A stretch of 64,000 bases of DNA, from contig NZ_MODU01000004.1 of NCBI RefSeq assembly GCF_001885075.1, forward strand, positions 2,666,001 through 2,730,000, read 5' to 3'. The stretch comes from Alteromonas sp. V450. Lineage in GTDB: Bacteria > Pseudomonadota > Gammaproteobacteria > Enterobacterales > Alteromonadaceae. The notes under the pieces are model-generated. The model did not search any database and was not told the DNA's origin. It saw only the letters and a list, made by a program, of their open reading frames with translations. Numbering within the stretch: the stretch's first letter is position 1; the number at the start of each line of letters is the position of its first letter. Made by a program: the position numbers and the translations under genes. Positions 1 to 9,773 of the stretch are shown in pieces.

Positions 1-675
1 ATAGCCATCTGCCGCTACCCATACTTGGTCACCTGAAATTTGTGCAGGATACGCAAAGTAAAGGAATGCACGACCAGACAATGCTGGGTTAAGGAAGTTA
101 CGACCTGTACCACCGAATACTTCTTTAGCAATAACAACACCGAAGGTAATACCTAGTGCAACTTGCCATAGAGGAATAGTAGCTGGAAGTGTTAGTGCGA
201 ACAGAACTGATGTAACAAAGAAACCTTCGTTAACTTCGTGTTTGCGCACAGACGCAAATAATACTTCCCAGAAACCACCTACCGCAAACGTAACTGCGTA
301 GATTGGCAACCAGAAACATGCGCCGTAGAAGAACAGACCTAGTGTGCCCGCATTTGCCAAGTCACCGCCAAGTGCAGCGAATAGGCCTGCTTGCCACGTA
401 TCAGGTAATGTACCTGCACCAGCAGCGATTGCTTCTTGCGCTTGGAAACCAATGTTATACATACCAAAGAACATAGCTGGGAATGTTGCCATCCATACCA
501 TGATCATGATGCGCTTAAGGTCAATGCTGTCACGCACGTGCGTGTTAGCTTTGTTTACTTTACCTGGGGTGTAGAAAATGGTCGCCGCAGCTTCGTAAAG
601 CGCATACCACTTTTCATGCTTACCACCTGGTTCGAAGTTTGGTTCGATCTTTTCTAAATACGCTTTTAAACCCAT
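1..675 (-). CDS. nqrB: NqrB, Na+-translocating NADH:quinone reductase subunit B (3' part missing)
   Basis: Membrane subunit of the six-subunit Na+-pumping NADH:ubiquinone oxidoreductase; in this family it carries a covalently bound FMN and part of the Na+ path. The first 225 codons are present and the gene runs off the left edge. The N-terminus ([19 protein letters not shown]) is typical of NqrB, and hydrophobic helices follow (for example a stretch beginning [25 protein letters not shown] around residue 60). The flavinylated Thr motif would lie beyond the edge and cannot be checked. The ATG lies 3 nt after the nqrA stop, with a GAGGG ribosome site inside the end of nqrA, so the two are one transcript and probably translationally coupled. 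Confidence 0.96.
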   Translation of the reverse strand, partial: MGLKAYLEKIEPNFEPGGKHEKWYALYEAAATIFYTPGKVNKANTHVRDSIDLKRIMIMVWMATFPAMFFGMYNIGFQAQEAIAAGAGTLPDTWQAGLFAALGGDLANAGTLGLFFYGACFWLPIYAVTFAVGGFWEVLFASVRKHEVNEGFFVTSVLFALTLPATIPLWQVALGITFGVVIAKEVFGGTGRNFLNPALSGRAFLYFAYPAQISGDQVWVAADGY

Positions 676-678
676 GAC

Positions 679-2019
679 TTAACCCTCTTTCTCTATCGTG
701 GTCAAACAGTCGCGTAAGATAGGAGCGTAGTTGTATTTGCCAGGGCATACATAAGTACACAATGCCAAATCTTCTTCGTCCAATTCTAAGCAACCCAACG
801 TCTGAGCACCGTCAGTATCACCAGAAATCAGGTCCCTAAGCAGAAGCGTAGGAATGATATCTAGGGGCATAACGCGTTCGTAATTACCAATTGGAACCAT
901 AGAACGTTCAGAACCATTGGTAGTTGTTGTCATATCAAATTTCTTGTTGCCACTTAGGTGACCTAAGTAAGCACGAGTCACTGAGTGCTTATCTGAACCT
1001 GGAGTGATCCAGCCAAATAGCTTTTTCTCGCGACCTTCTTTTAGTAGTGAAACTTGGGTGTGGAAACGGCCAAGGAAGCCGTGAACGCCCATCGCTGTTG
1101 TACCGCTAAGTACAGAGCCAGAGATAACACGCACTTCACCGTCTACTTGCTCGTTTGCAGTAAGTTCGGTCAAATCTGCGCCTATTACAGTTCGCACTAG
1201 GCGTGGATTGGTTGCAGCGGGACCCGCAAGTGAAATAACACGACGGTTATCTAGCTCGCCAGAGGTCAGCAATGCACCAATTGCCATAACGTCTTGGTAG
1301 TTGATGTGCCAAACCGTTTTGTTCATGCCAGCAGAATCAAGGAAGTGGATGTGAGTACCCGGTAGGCCCGCAGGGTGAGGACCACCAAATTCTTCAACAT
1401 CAACTGCCGCATCGCCAGTAGCAACTGAAGCACCTGCCGCTTTACAAACGTAAGTCTTGCCGCCGCTCAATTGCGTTAACGCTTTAAGACCATTTACGAA
1501 ATCGTCTTGGCGCTCAGCAATAATCACAGCAGGATCTGCTGCTAGTGGATTAGTATCCATTGCTGTAACAAAAATTGAACTTGGAACAGAGTCCAGCTGT
1601 GGAGATTTGCTGAATGGACGTGTGCGTAACGCTGTCCACATGCCTGACTCTACAAGGATTGACTGAAGCTGCTCACGTGTTGCGCTCGCGATCTGGTCAG
1701 CTGCAATTTTATCAAATGACACAGCATCACTGCCGTTCATTTTGATAACTACAGACTGAAGAACACGTTTTGCACCACGGTTAACCTCTACCACTTCACC
1801 CGCTGCTGGCGCAGTGAATTTAACGCCAGGGTTCTTTTTGTCTTCAAAAAGAACCTGACCTTTTTTCACTACATCGCCAACTTGGACGTGCATGGTAGGG
1901 CGCATACCCACATATTCTTCTCCCAGAATGGCAACGCGCGTTGCAGCAGATGCATCAGCAATCTCCTGCTTTGGCGCTCCCTCAATTGGGAGGTCGAGAC
2001 CTTTCTTGATTTTTATCAT
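679..2019 (-). CDS. nqrA: NqrA, Na+-translocating NADH:quinone reductase subunit A
   Basis: Peripheral cytoplasmic subunit of the Na+-NQR complex and first gene of the nqr operon, directly followed by nqrB. The protein from the chosen start ([18 protein letters not shown]) is 446 residues, the usual NqrA length. It shows the barrel-sandwich-like N-terminal part ([19 protein letters not shown] near residue 55-75) and the conserved C-terminal stretch with cysteines ([18 protein letters not shown]). The open frame continues 26 codons upstream to an ATG at 2097, but that extension is not NqrA-like and overlaps a stem-loop in the leader, so I start at 2019. No strong Shine-Dalgarno is visible before either start. 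Confidence 0.96.
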   Translation of the reverse strand: MIKIKKGLDLPIEGAPKQEIADASAATRVAILGEEYVGMRPTMHVQVGDVVKKGQVLFEDKKNPGVKFTAPAAGEVVEVNRGAKRVLQSVVIKMNGSDAVSFDKIAADQIASATREQLQSILVESGMWTALRTRPFSKSPQLDSVPSSIFVTAMDTNPLAADPAVIIAERQDDFVNGLKALTQLSGGKTYVCKAAGASVATGDAAVDVEEFGGPHPAGLPGTHIHFLDSAGMNKTVWHINYQDVMAIGALLTSGELDNRRVISLAGPAATNPRLVRTVIGADLTELTANEQVDGEVRVISGSVLSGTTAMGVHGFLGRFHTQVSLLKEGREKKLFGWITPGSDKHSVTRAYLGHLSGNKKFDMTTTTNGSERSMVPIGNYERVMPLDIIPTLLLRDLISGDTDGAQTLGCLELDEEDLALCTYVCPGKYNYAPILRDCLTTIEKEG

Positions 2020-2050
2020 ATGTAATTGCACTACTCTAATAGAAATACCC

Positions 2051-2091
2051 TTTTGCATGACCGCAGAAACCCTGCCTGTCAGCATGCAAAA
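2051..2091 (-). promoter_or_regulatory. stem-loop in the nqrA 5' leader
   Basis: TTTTGCATG at 2051-2059 pairs perfectly with CATGCAAAA at 2083-2091, with an inner GCAG/CTGC pairing. A second small hairpin lies just upstream in the transcript (2105-2119). The position, about 30-90 nt before the nqrA start, suggests a leader structure that could affect nqr mRNA stability or translation. No known riboswitch consensus was recognised. Confidence 0.4.
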
Positions 2092-2465
2092 GCGCACTAT
2101 TAACAGGTGTTAAACACCTTATTATTCATGATTGGCGGAACTTGCTGATTTGCTACGGTCAGCCTGTTATGAAGCCGTAACGCATAATTCCATTTTGCGA
2201 GCGTTTACTGTTGCGCTCTTTCATTTATAGACCACCAACGAAAATTTACACTTATTGTTTTTATTGTGTACTGCAATCGCCGCTGCTGTTTTGGTAGAGG
2301 TAGAAAAGACCCCTACTTAATTTCGGGATTTTAGCATTAACCCATACGTTTGTGCCACGCTATTTCAAGATAAAGGCAAATTTTTCTACAATTTAATGTA
2401 AACCTTTGGTCTTATTCATTTACATTTTTCGAATCCATCCCCTATATCAGCTTGTAATTAGGAAC

Positions 2466-2492
2466 AAAAAAGCCGTCAAATCAGACGGCTTT
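2466..2492 (-). terminator. rho-independent terminator of fabV
   Basis: Read on the minus strand: AGCCGTC stem, six-base loop, GACGGCT stem, followed by a T-rich tail (complement of aaaaa at 2466-2470). It lies 43 nt after the fabV stop. Confidence 0.85.
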
Positions 2493-2534
2493 CGACCATA
2501 AGAGTGCAAGGTTAATTAATGGTAAGTTCAGTTT

Positions 2535-3713
2535 TTACCAATTAACCATTGGGTCAACTTCACTGTCGTAATCAACACTTGAAATGTCAAAACCGAACAG
2601 TTTTAAGAACTCATGGTGGTAACCTTTGTAGTCACTTAAGTCATGAAAGTTCTCTTGTGTCACTTGATCCCATAGCGCCTTAATTTTTGCTTGGGTTGCG
2701 TCGTTAGTTTCTTTGCCATCCATGCGATAGCGATTTGCTTCATCTAACGTTGGCGTGTCGCCAAACAGGCACTGAGTGAACAAGCCATGAATCTGCTCAA
2801 TACACCCTTCGTGCGTGCCTTCCTCTTTCATCACTTTGTAAATAAGTGAAATATAAAGTGGCATTACAGGAATGGCTGAGCTTGCCTGCGTTACCAGTGC
2901 TTTCAACGAGCTCACATTGGCTTGCACAAGCAAATCACTGTTTTTACCGATAATGGCTGCCGCAGCGCGATCCAAGTCTTCTTTCGCTTTACCAATCGTC
3001 GCTTGACCATAAATAGGCCATGTAAGCTCTTTGCCTATGTAAGTGTAAGCGGTTGTTTTACAGCCTTCAGCAAGCACACCGGCTTCACGTAAAAAGTCCA
3101 TCCAACGTTCCCAATCTTCGCCGCCCATCACTTTGATGGTGTTAAGGATTTCTTCGTCGTTGGCTGGCTCTAGCGATACTTCATGCACTTTATCTTTATC
3201 AGTATCGTAGGTTTTTGTTGTGTACGCCTGCCCTACAGGCTTAAGCGTAGATTTATACGTCACGCCTGTTTCTGGGTCGGTTCTACGCGGGGATGCAAGG
3301 CTATAAATGACCAAATCAACCTTGCCCATTTCAGCTTTGATTTTTTCGATGGTTTCATTTTTGATTTCATCGGAAAACGCATCGCCGTTGATAGTATCTG
3401 CATACAAGCCTTTTGCTTTGGCTTTTTCATGGAACGCTGCAGTGTTGTACCAACCTGCTGTACCCGTTTTGCGCTCCGTTGGCGCTTTCTCAAAGCACAC
3501 ACCTAGTGTTTTTGCGCCATAACCAAAGGCAGATGTGATGCGTGACGCTAAGCCGTAACCTGTTGAGCTACCAATAACCAGTACGTTTTTAGGGCCTTCG
3601 CCTAAGTCGCCTTTTGCTTCTACATAAGCAATTTGTTCGTCAACCGCGGTTGCACAGCCAATAGGATGCGCGTTTGTGCAAATGAAGCCTCTCACTTTAG
3701 GCTTGATAACCAT
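2535..3713 (-). CDS. fabV: FabV, trans-2-enoyl-ACP/CoA reductase (NADH)
   Basis: Catalyses the last reductive step of each fatty-acid elongation cycle in the cytoplasm and is the triclosan-tolerant alternative to FabI. The 392-residue protein begins MVIKPKVRGFICTNAHPIGC, the hallmark FabV N-terminus. It has a Rossmann-type glycine motif (VLVIGSSTGYGLASR, about residues 45-60) and the FabV-type Tyr-X8-Lys active site in PIYGQATIGKAK (about residues 235-250). It is a monocistronic gene with its own terminator. Many Vibrio and Alteromonas genomes rely on FabV; whether a FabI also exists elsewhere cannot be seen. Confidence 0.96.
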   Translation of the reverse strand: MVIKPKVRGFICTNAHPIGCATAVDEQIAYVEAKGDLGEGPKNVLVIGSSTGYGLASRITSAFGYGAKTLGVCFEKAPTERKTGTAGWYNTAAFHEKAKAKGLYADTINGDAFSDEIKNETIEKIKAEMGKVDLVIYSLASPRRTDPETGVTYKSTLKPVGQAYTTKTYDTDKDKVHEVSLEPANDEEILNTIKVMGGEDWERWMDFLREAGVLAEGCKTTAYTYIGKELTWPIYGQATIGKAKEDLDRAAAAIIGKNSDLLVQANVSSLKALVTQASSAIPVMPLYISLIYKVMKEEGTHEGCIEQIHGLFTQCLFGDTPTLDEANRYRMDGKETNDATQAKIKALWDQVTQENFHDLSDYKGYHHEFLKLFGFDISSVDYDSEVDPMVNW

Positions 3714-3946
3714 AATAATTTTCCTTATTTGAGCGTGGGGCTATTGTAATGCCGAAGCCACTGATAACAACTCGGAGCAGATAGAATTTAGCATATCGCA
3801 AACACCACTACACACCAATGAAACTAAGCAGTAAATTGAGTTTTGATTAATTCTTTATGCGAATTGGGAAAGGGGTAATAGTTTATGGGCCGAGAATTAA
3901 AGAGGTAGCGCGTAGTTGACAAAGTACGGTATGCAACGAAGAGAAA

Positions 3947-3980
3947 GTTCACAGGTACGCTGAGTCGCGTACCTGTGAAC
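3947..3980 (-). terminator. hairpin terminator after fklB
   Basis: A perfect 14-bp stem (GTTCACAGGTACGC / GCGTACCTGTGAAC) with a 6-nt loop, 7 nt downstream of the fklB stop. On the minus strand it is followed by TTTCTCTT, a modest U-rich tail. Confidence 0.7.
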
Positions 3981-3986
3981 AACGCA

Positions 3987-4607
3987 TTAACCTAGAACGT
4001 CTAGAAGCTCTACGTCAAAGATAAGCGTGCTGTATGGTGCAATAGCTGCACCCGCACCTTGCTCACCGTAAGCAAGATCATGTGGCACGTATAAACGATA
4101 CTTAGCACCTACTTTCATAAGTTGAAGTGCTTCAGTCCAACCTTTAATCACGCCACCTACTGGGAATTCAGCTGGCTGGCCGCGCTCGTAAGAGCTGTCA
4201 AAAGTGGTACCGTTGATAAGTGTACCGTGGTAGTGAACACGTACAGTGCTAGCCGCAACTGGCGTTTCACCGTCACCTTCAGCGATAACTTCGTACTGAA
4301 GACCAGATTCAGTAACGGTTACTTCATCACGCTTTGCGTTTTCTTCAAGGTACTTTGTGCCTTCTTCAATAACCGCTTTGCTCGCTTCTTCTTTAGCCGC
4401 TTGCATGCGCTTGTGAATTTCGCCGAACGCATCACGTAGTGTGTCGTTGTCAACCTGAGGCGCTTGACCTGCGAAGGCGTCTTTTAGGCCAGCTACAACA
4501 GCGTCAATCGCTAGTCCGTCAAATGGATTTGATTGTAGTTGTTGACCCATTTGAAAACCAATGCCGTAACTTGCTTGGGTTTCTACTGTATTGAATGTAT
4601 CAGTCAC
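3987..4607 (-). CDS. fklB: FKBP-type peptidyl-prolyl cis-trans isomerase (FklB/FKBP22-like)
   Basis: Prolyl isomerase and folding helper. The N-terminal dimerisation region (ASYGIGFQMGQQLQSNPFDG, residues 10-30, and coiled helix to about 90) precedes a C-terminal FKBP domain with VHYHGTLINGTTFDSSYERG, GVIKGWTEALQLMKVG and ATLIFDVELLD-type strands. I start at a GTG preceded by AGGAGT at 5-nt spacing, giving 206 residues, the length of E. coli FklB. The longer frame from 4643 would add 12 residues with no similarity. No signal peptide is seen, so the protein is probably cytoplasmic. Confidence 0.93.
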   Translation of the reverse strand: MTDTFNTVETQASYGIGFQMGQQLQSNPFDGLAIDAVVAGLKDAFAGQAPQVDNDTLRDAFGEIHKRMQAAKEEASKAVIEEGTKYLEENAKRDEVTVTESGLQYEVIAEGDGETPVAASTVRVHYHGTLINGTTFDSSYERGQPAEFPVGGVIKGWTEALQLMKVGAKYRLYVPHDLAYGEQGAGAAIAPYSTLIFDVELLDVLG

Positions 4608-4840
4608 AAGAACTCCTGAAATTAAATTACAAATGCAGTACAAATTTCAAACAAAACGCATGTCGCGAGAATGTTTCTGCATTTTCCGGTGCGAGAGTGT
4701 ATCACACCATAAGATATCTTGCTTTGAGCAATATTAACTTGGGTGCAAAAGTATCAAAATGTTGTAAATTATAACCGAAAGTGGTTAGACAAGTCGCAAA
4801 GGACACAGTATGGTTAGGCCCATATATTTAGGAGGATAGC

Positions 4841-7462
4841 ATGCAAACACACTATGATGCTGAACTGAAAGATACCGTTCGATACCTTGGTAAAACCTTA
4901 GGTGAGACAATCAAAAATCAATTAGGTCAGGAATGGCTAGACCGCATTGAAAAGATTCGTAAAGGCGGCCGAGCTTCTTATCAGGGAGACGCTACGTGCA
5001 GCGAAGAACTGAAAGAAACTTTCAAAACAATGTCTGACAGCGATTTGCTTACTGTTGGCCGTGCCTTCGCACAATTCTTAAATTTGGGCAACATTGCTGA
5101 GCAAGAATACAACGCTGCAATGAATGTTGATGCATCGATTGATGCACTTTTTGAACACCTAGATAAAGCTGAGTTAACCGCTGAAAAAGTGCAGGATGCA
5201 GTTGCAAAACTGAACATCGATCTTGTACTAACCGCCCACCCAACCGAGGTTACGCGTCGTACACTTATTCATAAACACAAAGAATTGGCAAATTGCCTTC
5301 AAGCCATACACCAAGAATCGCTTAATGACGTTGAGCGTAAGAAAATTGAAACCCGCATTGCAGACCTTATTGCACAGGCTTGGCACACTGAAGAAATTCG
5401 CTCTGTGCGCCCTACACCTGTTGATGAAGCGCGCTGGGGCTTCTCGGTTATTGAAAACTCATTGTGGGAAGCAGTACCTGACTTCATGCGCGAGCTTGAC
5501 GGCCGTTTAAATGAAGATTACGAGGTCTCACTGCCGCTAGATGCCTCTCCTGTTCAGTTTAGCTCTTGGATGGGCGGCGACAGAGACGGTAACCCATTTG
5601 TAACGTCAAAAGTGACAGAGCAAGTACTCTTACTTGCTAGAAAGCGCGCAGCCAAACTTTTCGCGATAGATCTTGATCGCTTGCAGGTTGAGCTTTCTAT
5701 GTACGACTGCAACGACGCGTTACGCGAAAAAGTCGGCGACGCCAACGAGCCATACCGCGCCCTTCTTCGTCCACTTGTGGACAAGTTCATCACAACCCGC
5801 GATGGCATTAGCGACTACTTAGCAGGTAAGAACCCGGATACTTCAAACTGGGTTGAAAGTGATGATGAGCTAATTGAACCACTGATGCTTTGCTACCAGT
5901 CATTGTTAGACTGCGGAATGCAAGTTGTAGCAAACGGTCTGCTGCTAGACACTATTCGCCGTGCTCGAGTATTCGGTATTCACCTTCTGCGCCTTGATGT
6001 ACGTCAGGATTCTGAGCGTCACGCAGACGTCTTTAGCGAACTCACTCGCTATCTTGGTCTTGGTGATTATGCTCAGTGGAGCGAAGCCGACAAGCAGGCT
6101 TTCTTATTACGCGAACTTGGCTCAAAACGCCCGCTTTTCCCTGCTCAATGGGACGCGTCTGATGACGTAAAAGAAGTGCTTGATACGTGTAAGGTTATTG
6201 CGAAGCACAGCAAGCACGGCTTTGGTATTTATATCATCTCTATGGCCAGTGAGCCGTCAGATGTCATGGCCGTTCAGCTACTACTTCAAGAAAGCGGTGT
6301 AGATTGGCCAATGCCAGTGGCGCCATTGTTCGAAACACTGGACGATTTGAACAACTCACCTGACGTAATGCGTAAATTGCTGTCTATTGACTGGTATCGC
6401 GGTTACGTGAAGGGCCGTCAGTTTGTCATGATCGGTTACTCTGACTCAGCAAAAGATGCAGGCGCATTGGCTGCTGGCTGGGCACAGTATCAGTCGCAAG
6501 AAGCATTAGTTGCCATTGCAGAAGAATTCGACGTAAGCCTTACCCTATTCCACGGACGTGGTGGTACGATTGGCCGCGGCGGTTTGCCAGCACACGCAGC
6601 TATTTACTCACAGCCTCCTGGCTCACTAGAAGGTGGATTCCGCGTAACAGAACAAGGTGAAACCATTCGCTACAAGTTCGGCATGCCAAAACTGGCTAAA
6701 CGCAGCCTAGGTATTTACGCCAGCGCTATAATTGAAGCCATGTTGTTCCCGCCTCCAGCACCAAAAGAAGAGTGGCGTGAGCTTATTACCGCAATGGCCG
6801 CGCAAGGTCGCGATAACTACCGCGCAACAGTTCGCCATGATGAAGAATTCGTCCCTTACTTCCGTGTGGCTACACCAGAGCAAGAGCTAGGTAAGCTTCC
6901 TCTAGGCAGCCGCCCTGCTAAGCGTAAACCACAAGGCGGAATTGAGAGCTTACGTGCTATCCCATGGATCTTCGCCTGGGCACAAACCCGTTTAGTTCTG
7001 CCAAGCTGGTTAGGCGTTATGCGCGCAATTGATAGCGTGAAGACTCCTGAGAACGAGAAAGTGGTTAACGAGATGTTCAGCGAATGGCCGTTCTATCGTT
7101 CGCGTCTTTCAATGCTGGACATGGTGTTCCACAAAGCTGACCCACGCATAAGCGAAGCTTATGATGAGCGCCTTGTACCAAAAGAACTTAAACACTTTGG
7201 TGAAGCGCTGCGCAGCGAGCTTAAAGAAAGCATCTCGTCGCTGTTGGCTATTACAGGCGATGACGACATTATGAAAAACGACCCGCAAGGTAAAGAGTCG
7301 ATGGAGATCCGTGCAGCGTATCTTCAACCACTTCATTACCTGCAAATTGAGCTTCTCGATCGTATCCGTAAAGCCGGTGACGATGCGCAAAACACCAGTT
7401 TAGAGCGTGCCATGATGGTAACCATTGCAGGCATTGCCATTGGGATGCGTAACACAGGTTAA
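4841..7462 (+). CDS. ppc: Phosphoenolpyruvate carboxylase
   Basis: Carboxylates PEP with bicarbonate to oxaloacetate, the anaplerotic entry to the TCA cycle. At 873 residues it is of the usual length. The hallmarks are in order: LTAHPTEVTRRT with catalytic His133, SSWMGGDRDGNPFVT, GYSDSAKDAG, FHGRGGTIGRGG near the centre, KRKPQGGIESLRAIPWI, and the C-terminal IAIGMRNTG that ends every PEPC. A strong AGGAGG lies 5 nt before the ATG. It is monocistronic with a terminator at 7485. Confidence 0.98.
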   Translation: MQTHYDAELKDTVRYLGKTLGETIKNQLGQEWLDRIEKIRKGGRASYQGDATCSEELKETFKTMSDSDLLTVGRAFAQFLNLGNIAEQEYNAAMNVDASIDALFEHLDKAELTAEKVQDAVAKLNIDLVLTAHPTEVTRRTLIHKHKELANCLQAIHQESLNDVERKKIETRIADLIAQAWHTEEIRSVRPTPVDEARWGFSVIENSLWEAVPDFMRELDGRLNEDYEVSLPLDASPVQFSSWMGGDRDGNPFVTSKVTEQVLLLARKRAAKLFAIDLDRLQVELSMYDCNDALREKVGDANEPYRALLRPLVDKFITTRDGISDYLAGKNPDTSNWVESDDELIEPLMLCYQSLLDCGMQVVANGLLLDTIRRARVFGIHLLRLDVRQDSERHADVFSELTRYLGLGDYAQWSEADKQAFLLRELGSKRPLFPAQWDASDDVKEVLDTCKVIAKHSKHGFGIYIISMASEPSDVMAVQLLLQESGVDWPMPVAPLFETLDDLNNSPDVMRKLLSIDWYRGYVKGRQFVMIGYSDSAKDAGALAAGWAQYQSQEALVAIAEEFDVSLTLFHGRGGTIGRGGLPAHAAIYSQPPGSLEGGFRVTEQGETIRYKFGMPKLAKRSLGIYASAIIEAMLFPPPAPKEEWRELITAMAAQGRDNYRATVRHDEEFVPYFRVATPEQELGKLPLGSRPAKRKPQGGIESLRAIPWIFAWAQTRLVLPSWLGVMRAIDSVKTPENEKVVNEMFSEWPFYRSRLSMLDMVFHKADPRISEAYDERLVPKELKHFGEALRSELKESISSLLAITGDDDIMKNDPQGKESMEIRAAYLQPLHYLQIELLDRIRKAGDDAQNTSLERAMMVTIAGIAIGMRNTG

Positions 7463-7484
7463 GTACGCTAATTCAGTAAACCAT

Positions 7485-7519
7485 AAAAGCCCGCTTCGTA
7501 CCACGTAGCGGGCTTTTTT
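7485..7519 (+). terminator. rho-independent terminator of ppc
   Basis: AAAAGCCCGCT stem, loop, AGCGGGCTTTTTT, 23 nt after the ppc stop. Confidence 0.92.
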
Positions 7520-7649
7520 ATTGCCCTTAGACACGACTGGATTTAGTCAGCGATAACTACCATATCACTAAAACGTAAAAACGTTTGTTAATCAGAGAAA
7601 TAGACTTATGATTGACAGCGAAGCCTAAATCATTTTTAAAGGACTAGAA

Positions 7650-8456
7650 GTGCGTACATCTCTATTAATATTTTTCGTTACACTGCTTTCTTTTGGCGGC
7701 CACTGCGTTGCCAACACAATGAAATTACCTACTGGTTTATGGGAAGGCATAAGCGAAGATGAAACGACATTCCGGTTACTTCAAATACAGGAAGGTGGCG
7801 ACCACAGCTTTTTTGAAATAGTCATTCCGGGAGGCTTGAAAAAAATGCGTCGCACACCGTTCACCAATGACGACATTACTTGCATAGGAAACCGGTGCAC
7901 AATTAAAACAACGATCGAAGACAATGTTACACGCACGCTTACCCTTTCGCCTTTCTTAGATAACGACTTTAACGTATTGGAGTCGAGCTTTAAGGATAAA
8001 GAGAGCTATATTTCTCAGACCTATCGACTTGTAAAACAAAAGGCAAAGTCAACGCCGCGTAAGGTTTTAGAAAACCGAAAGAAAATACTATCTGAAGCAG
8101 AGCAACGTGTTGCCAAACACCCTTATGGAACCTGGATTGGTGTAATGCAATATTTAGATCAACCAGAGTTGGCATTACTAGAGTTGAACGAAAGAGAACA
8201 AGGTTCACTGCGGGTTTATAGAAAAGGGGAAGAGACGTTTAGAGAAGTCAAATCACCATTTTCTGCCGACGACATAAGCATAGATGCTCGAGTCATCGAA
8301 ATTGAAGCTTCTCACACAACTTTCGCATCAAAGATTATCCTTTTCGTTCTTACAGACGACATGATTTCCGGCTTTACTTATGCATTACACAAAGGCTTTC
8401 CCGTCGCAATGGGTCCCATAAAGCTGTTTCGAATAGATCCATTACAGACACAGTAA
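7650..8456 (+). CDS. exported protein with two tandem related domains, function unknown
   Basis: I do not recognise the family. It starts at a GTG with AAAGGA upstream. A signal peptide (MRTSLLIFFVTLLSFGGHCVA) implies export to the periplasm. The mature protein looks like an internal duplication: residues about 28-130 begin TGLWEGIS and contain RTPFTNDDITC and SQTYRLVKQ, while residues about 155-268 begin YGTWIGVM and contain KSPFSADDISI and GPIKLFRI. Two cysteines (CIGNRC) occur only in the first half. It is flanked by ppc upstream and, convergently, mdh; it appears monocistronic. No catalytic motif was found. Confidence 0.75.
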   Translation: MRTSLLIFFVTLLSFGGHCVANTMKLPTGLWEGISEDETTFRLLQIQEGGDHSFFEIVIPGGLKKMRRTPFTNDDITCIGNRCTIKTTIEDNVTRTLTLSPFLDNDFNVLESSFKDKESYISQTYRLVKQKAKSTPRKVLENRKKILSEAEQRVAKHPYGTWIGVMQYLDQPELALLELNEREQGSLRVYRKGEETFREVKSPFSADDISIDARVIEIEASHTTFASKIILFVLTDDMISGFTYALHKGFPVAMGPIKLFRIDPLQTQ

Positions 8457-8574
8457 GTCAATTAGGAAATAAACTTATTGCTAGCTATGGGTGGAATGCT
8501 TAATTGGCGGTACTTTAATAAATAGGCGTTTCTGTGCCCAGGATGCCGTGACAAAGCCTACAAAGACGCAACAA

Positions 8575-8688
8575 AAAAGGCTGGATACGTAAGGTCGTAA
8601 CAGACTGTCTGCTGCAGGGATGCTGCAGCCAAGCCTCCATGGATGGAATCTCGGCGTGTCTGTGTAGGCCTTACGTATCCAGCCTTTT
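8575..8688. repeat. structured inverted-repeat element (copy A), downstream of mdh
   Basis: Perfect 20-bp arms at 8575-8594 and 8669-8688 (AAAAGGCTGGATACGTAAGG and its complement) plus an inner ACAGAC/GTCTGT pairing (8600-8605, 8658-8663). Between the arms lie two small hairpins, CTGCAG-ggatg-CTGCAG and CCAT-gg-ATGG, followed by CTCGGCGTGT. The core matches the element at 60924-61027 although the arms do not. A possible eroded further copy lies at 8524-8570 (GCCCAGGATGCCGTGACAAAGCCT). There is no coding capacity. Confidence 0.8.
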
Positions 8689-8715
8689 CAAGCGGATGCT
8701 AATGCATCCGCTTTT
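8689..8715. terminator. stem-loop between convergent mdh and the upstream gene
   Basis: AGCGGATGC-taat-GCATCCGCT immediately downstream of mdh. The T-run is better on the plus strand (CTTTTAGC), while the minus strand has only TTG before the next structure. It may act with copy A as a bidirectional end point. Confidence 0.55.
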
Positions 8716-8722
8716 AGCACTA

Positions 8723-9661
8723 TTAGCCGTTTACGAAATCAACGCCTAGCTTGATGTCACCACGTAGGCCTTCAAGCATGTCGTTTTTCGCTTTTTCTTC
8801 AAACGCGCTTAGCTCACCGTATGGCAAGATTTCTTCAACACCGTTTGCGCCAAGGCGAACTGGGTGTGCAAAGAATGCTGCGTCGTCGCTGTCGTCAGTC
8901 TGTACATAAGTGTACTCAACCACGTTCTCACCTTGCATTGCTGCAACTAGAGATAGACAGAAACGTGCCGCTGCTTGACCCATAGATAGGGTTGCAGAAC
9001 CGCCGCCCGCTTTAGCTTCAACAACTTCAGTACCCGCGTTTTGGATACGAGTAGTTAGGCTAGCAACTTCTTCGTCTGTGAACTCTACGCCTTCAACTTG
9101 TGAAAGTAGAGGAAGGATAGTTGTACCAGAGTGACCGCCGATTACCGGTACGTGCACAGAAGATACGTCTACACCTTTAAGTTCAGCAACAAAGGTTTCT
9201 GCACGGATAACGTCTAGTGTCGTTACACCGAAAAGCTTGTTCTTGTCGTAAACGCCTTTTGCTTTTAGCGTTTCAGCTGCAATAGCAACGGTAGTGTTCA
9301 CTGGGTTAGTGATGATACCAACACACGCGTTCGGGCAGTTATCAGCTACACCTTCAATTAGGTTTTTAACAATGCCGGCGTTGATGTTGAACAGATCAGA
9401 ACGATCCATACCTGGCTTACGAGGCATACCAGCTGGAATTAGAACTACGTCTGCTCCAGTTAATGCATCAGCTAGGTCATCTTTACCGTGACCGGTTACT
9501 TTTACCGCAGTGGGAATGTGACTCAAATCAACGGCAACACCAGGAACAACTGGCGCGACATCGTAAAGCGCTAAATCTGAACCTGCTGGCAATTGTGTTT
9601 TCAACAACAAAGACAGCGCCTGACCAATACCACCGGCAGCACCTAACACGGCTACTTTCAT
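8723..9661 (-). CDS. mdh: Malate dehydrogenase
   Basis: NAD-dependent oxidation of malate to oxaloacetate in the TCA cycle. The 312-residue protein matches the gammaproteobacterial Mdh length. It shows the N-terminal NAD motif [14 protein letters not shown] (residues 7-20), the arginine-bearing substrate loop [28 protein letters not shown], and the catalytic histidine segment [19 protein letters not shown] good AGGAG lies upstream of the ATG. It is divergent from argR, an arrangement shared with other enteric-like genomes. Confidence 0.98.
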   Translation of the reverse strand: MKVAVLGAAGGIGQALSLLLKTQLPAGSDLALYDVAPVVPGVAVDLSHIPTAVKVTGHGKDDLADALTGADVVLIPAGMPRKPGMDRSDLFNINAGIVKNLIEGVADNCPNACVGIITNPVNTTVAIAAETLKAKGVYDKNKLFGVTTLDVIRAETFVAELKGVDVSSVHVPVIGGHSGTTILPLLSQVEGVEFTDEEVASLTTRIQNAGTEVVEAKAGGGSATLSMGQAAARFCLSLVAAMQGENVVEYTYVQTDDSDDAAFFAHPVRLGANGVEEILPYGELSAFEEKAKNDMLEGLRGDIKLGVDFVNG

Positions 9662-9773
9662 ACCATTTCTCCTATGGGATTACTTCACGTATTTAAACGG
9701 AGCGTCACACTAATGCAACGCGGGGGAAAACTCAATCACCGGATCGTCTTACTTAGCGTATTTATGACGATAT

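Larger units (their letters stand above)
2020..2534. other. nqr leader/promoter region and fabV 3' region, no gene
   Basis: No convincing gene. From right to left it holds the fabV terminator (2466-2492), an AT-rich stretch that probably carries the nqr promoter (not resolved to clear hexamers), and two stem-loops close to the nqrA start: AGGTGTTAAACACCT at 2105-2119 and a larger one at 2051-2091. Confidence 0.6.

Noticed and set aside
344..657. Two overlapping plus-strand frames in the nqrB region
   Set aside because: They are antisense shadows of nqrB; no ribosome site or recognisable product.
2020..2097. 26-codon N-terminal extension of nqrA
   Set aside because: Not NqrA-like and overlaps a leader stem-loop; the ATG at 2019 gives the family length.
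3183..3522. Frames overlapping fabV in other phases
   Set aside because: Shadow frames; composition follows fabV codons.
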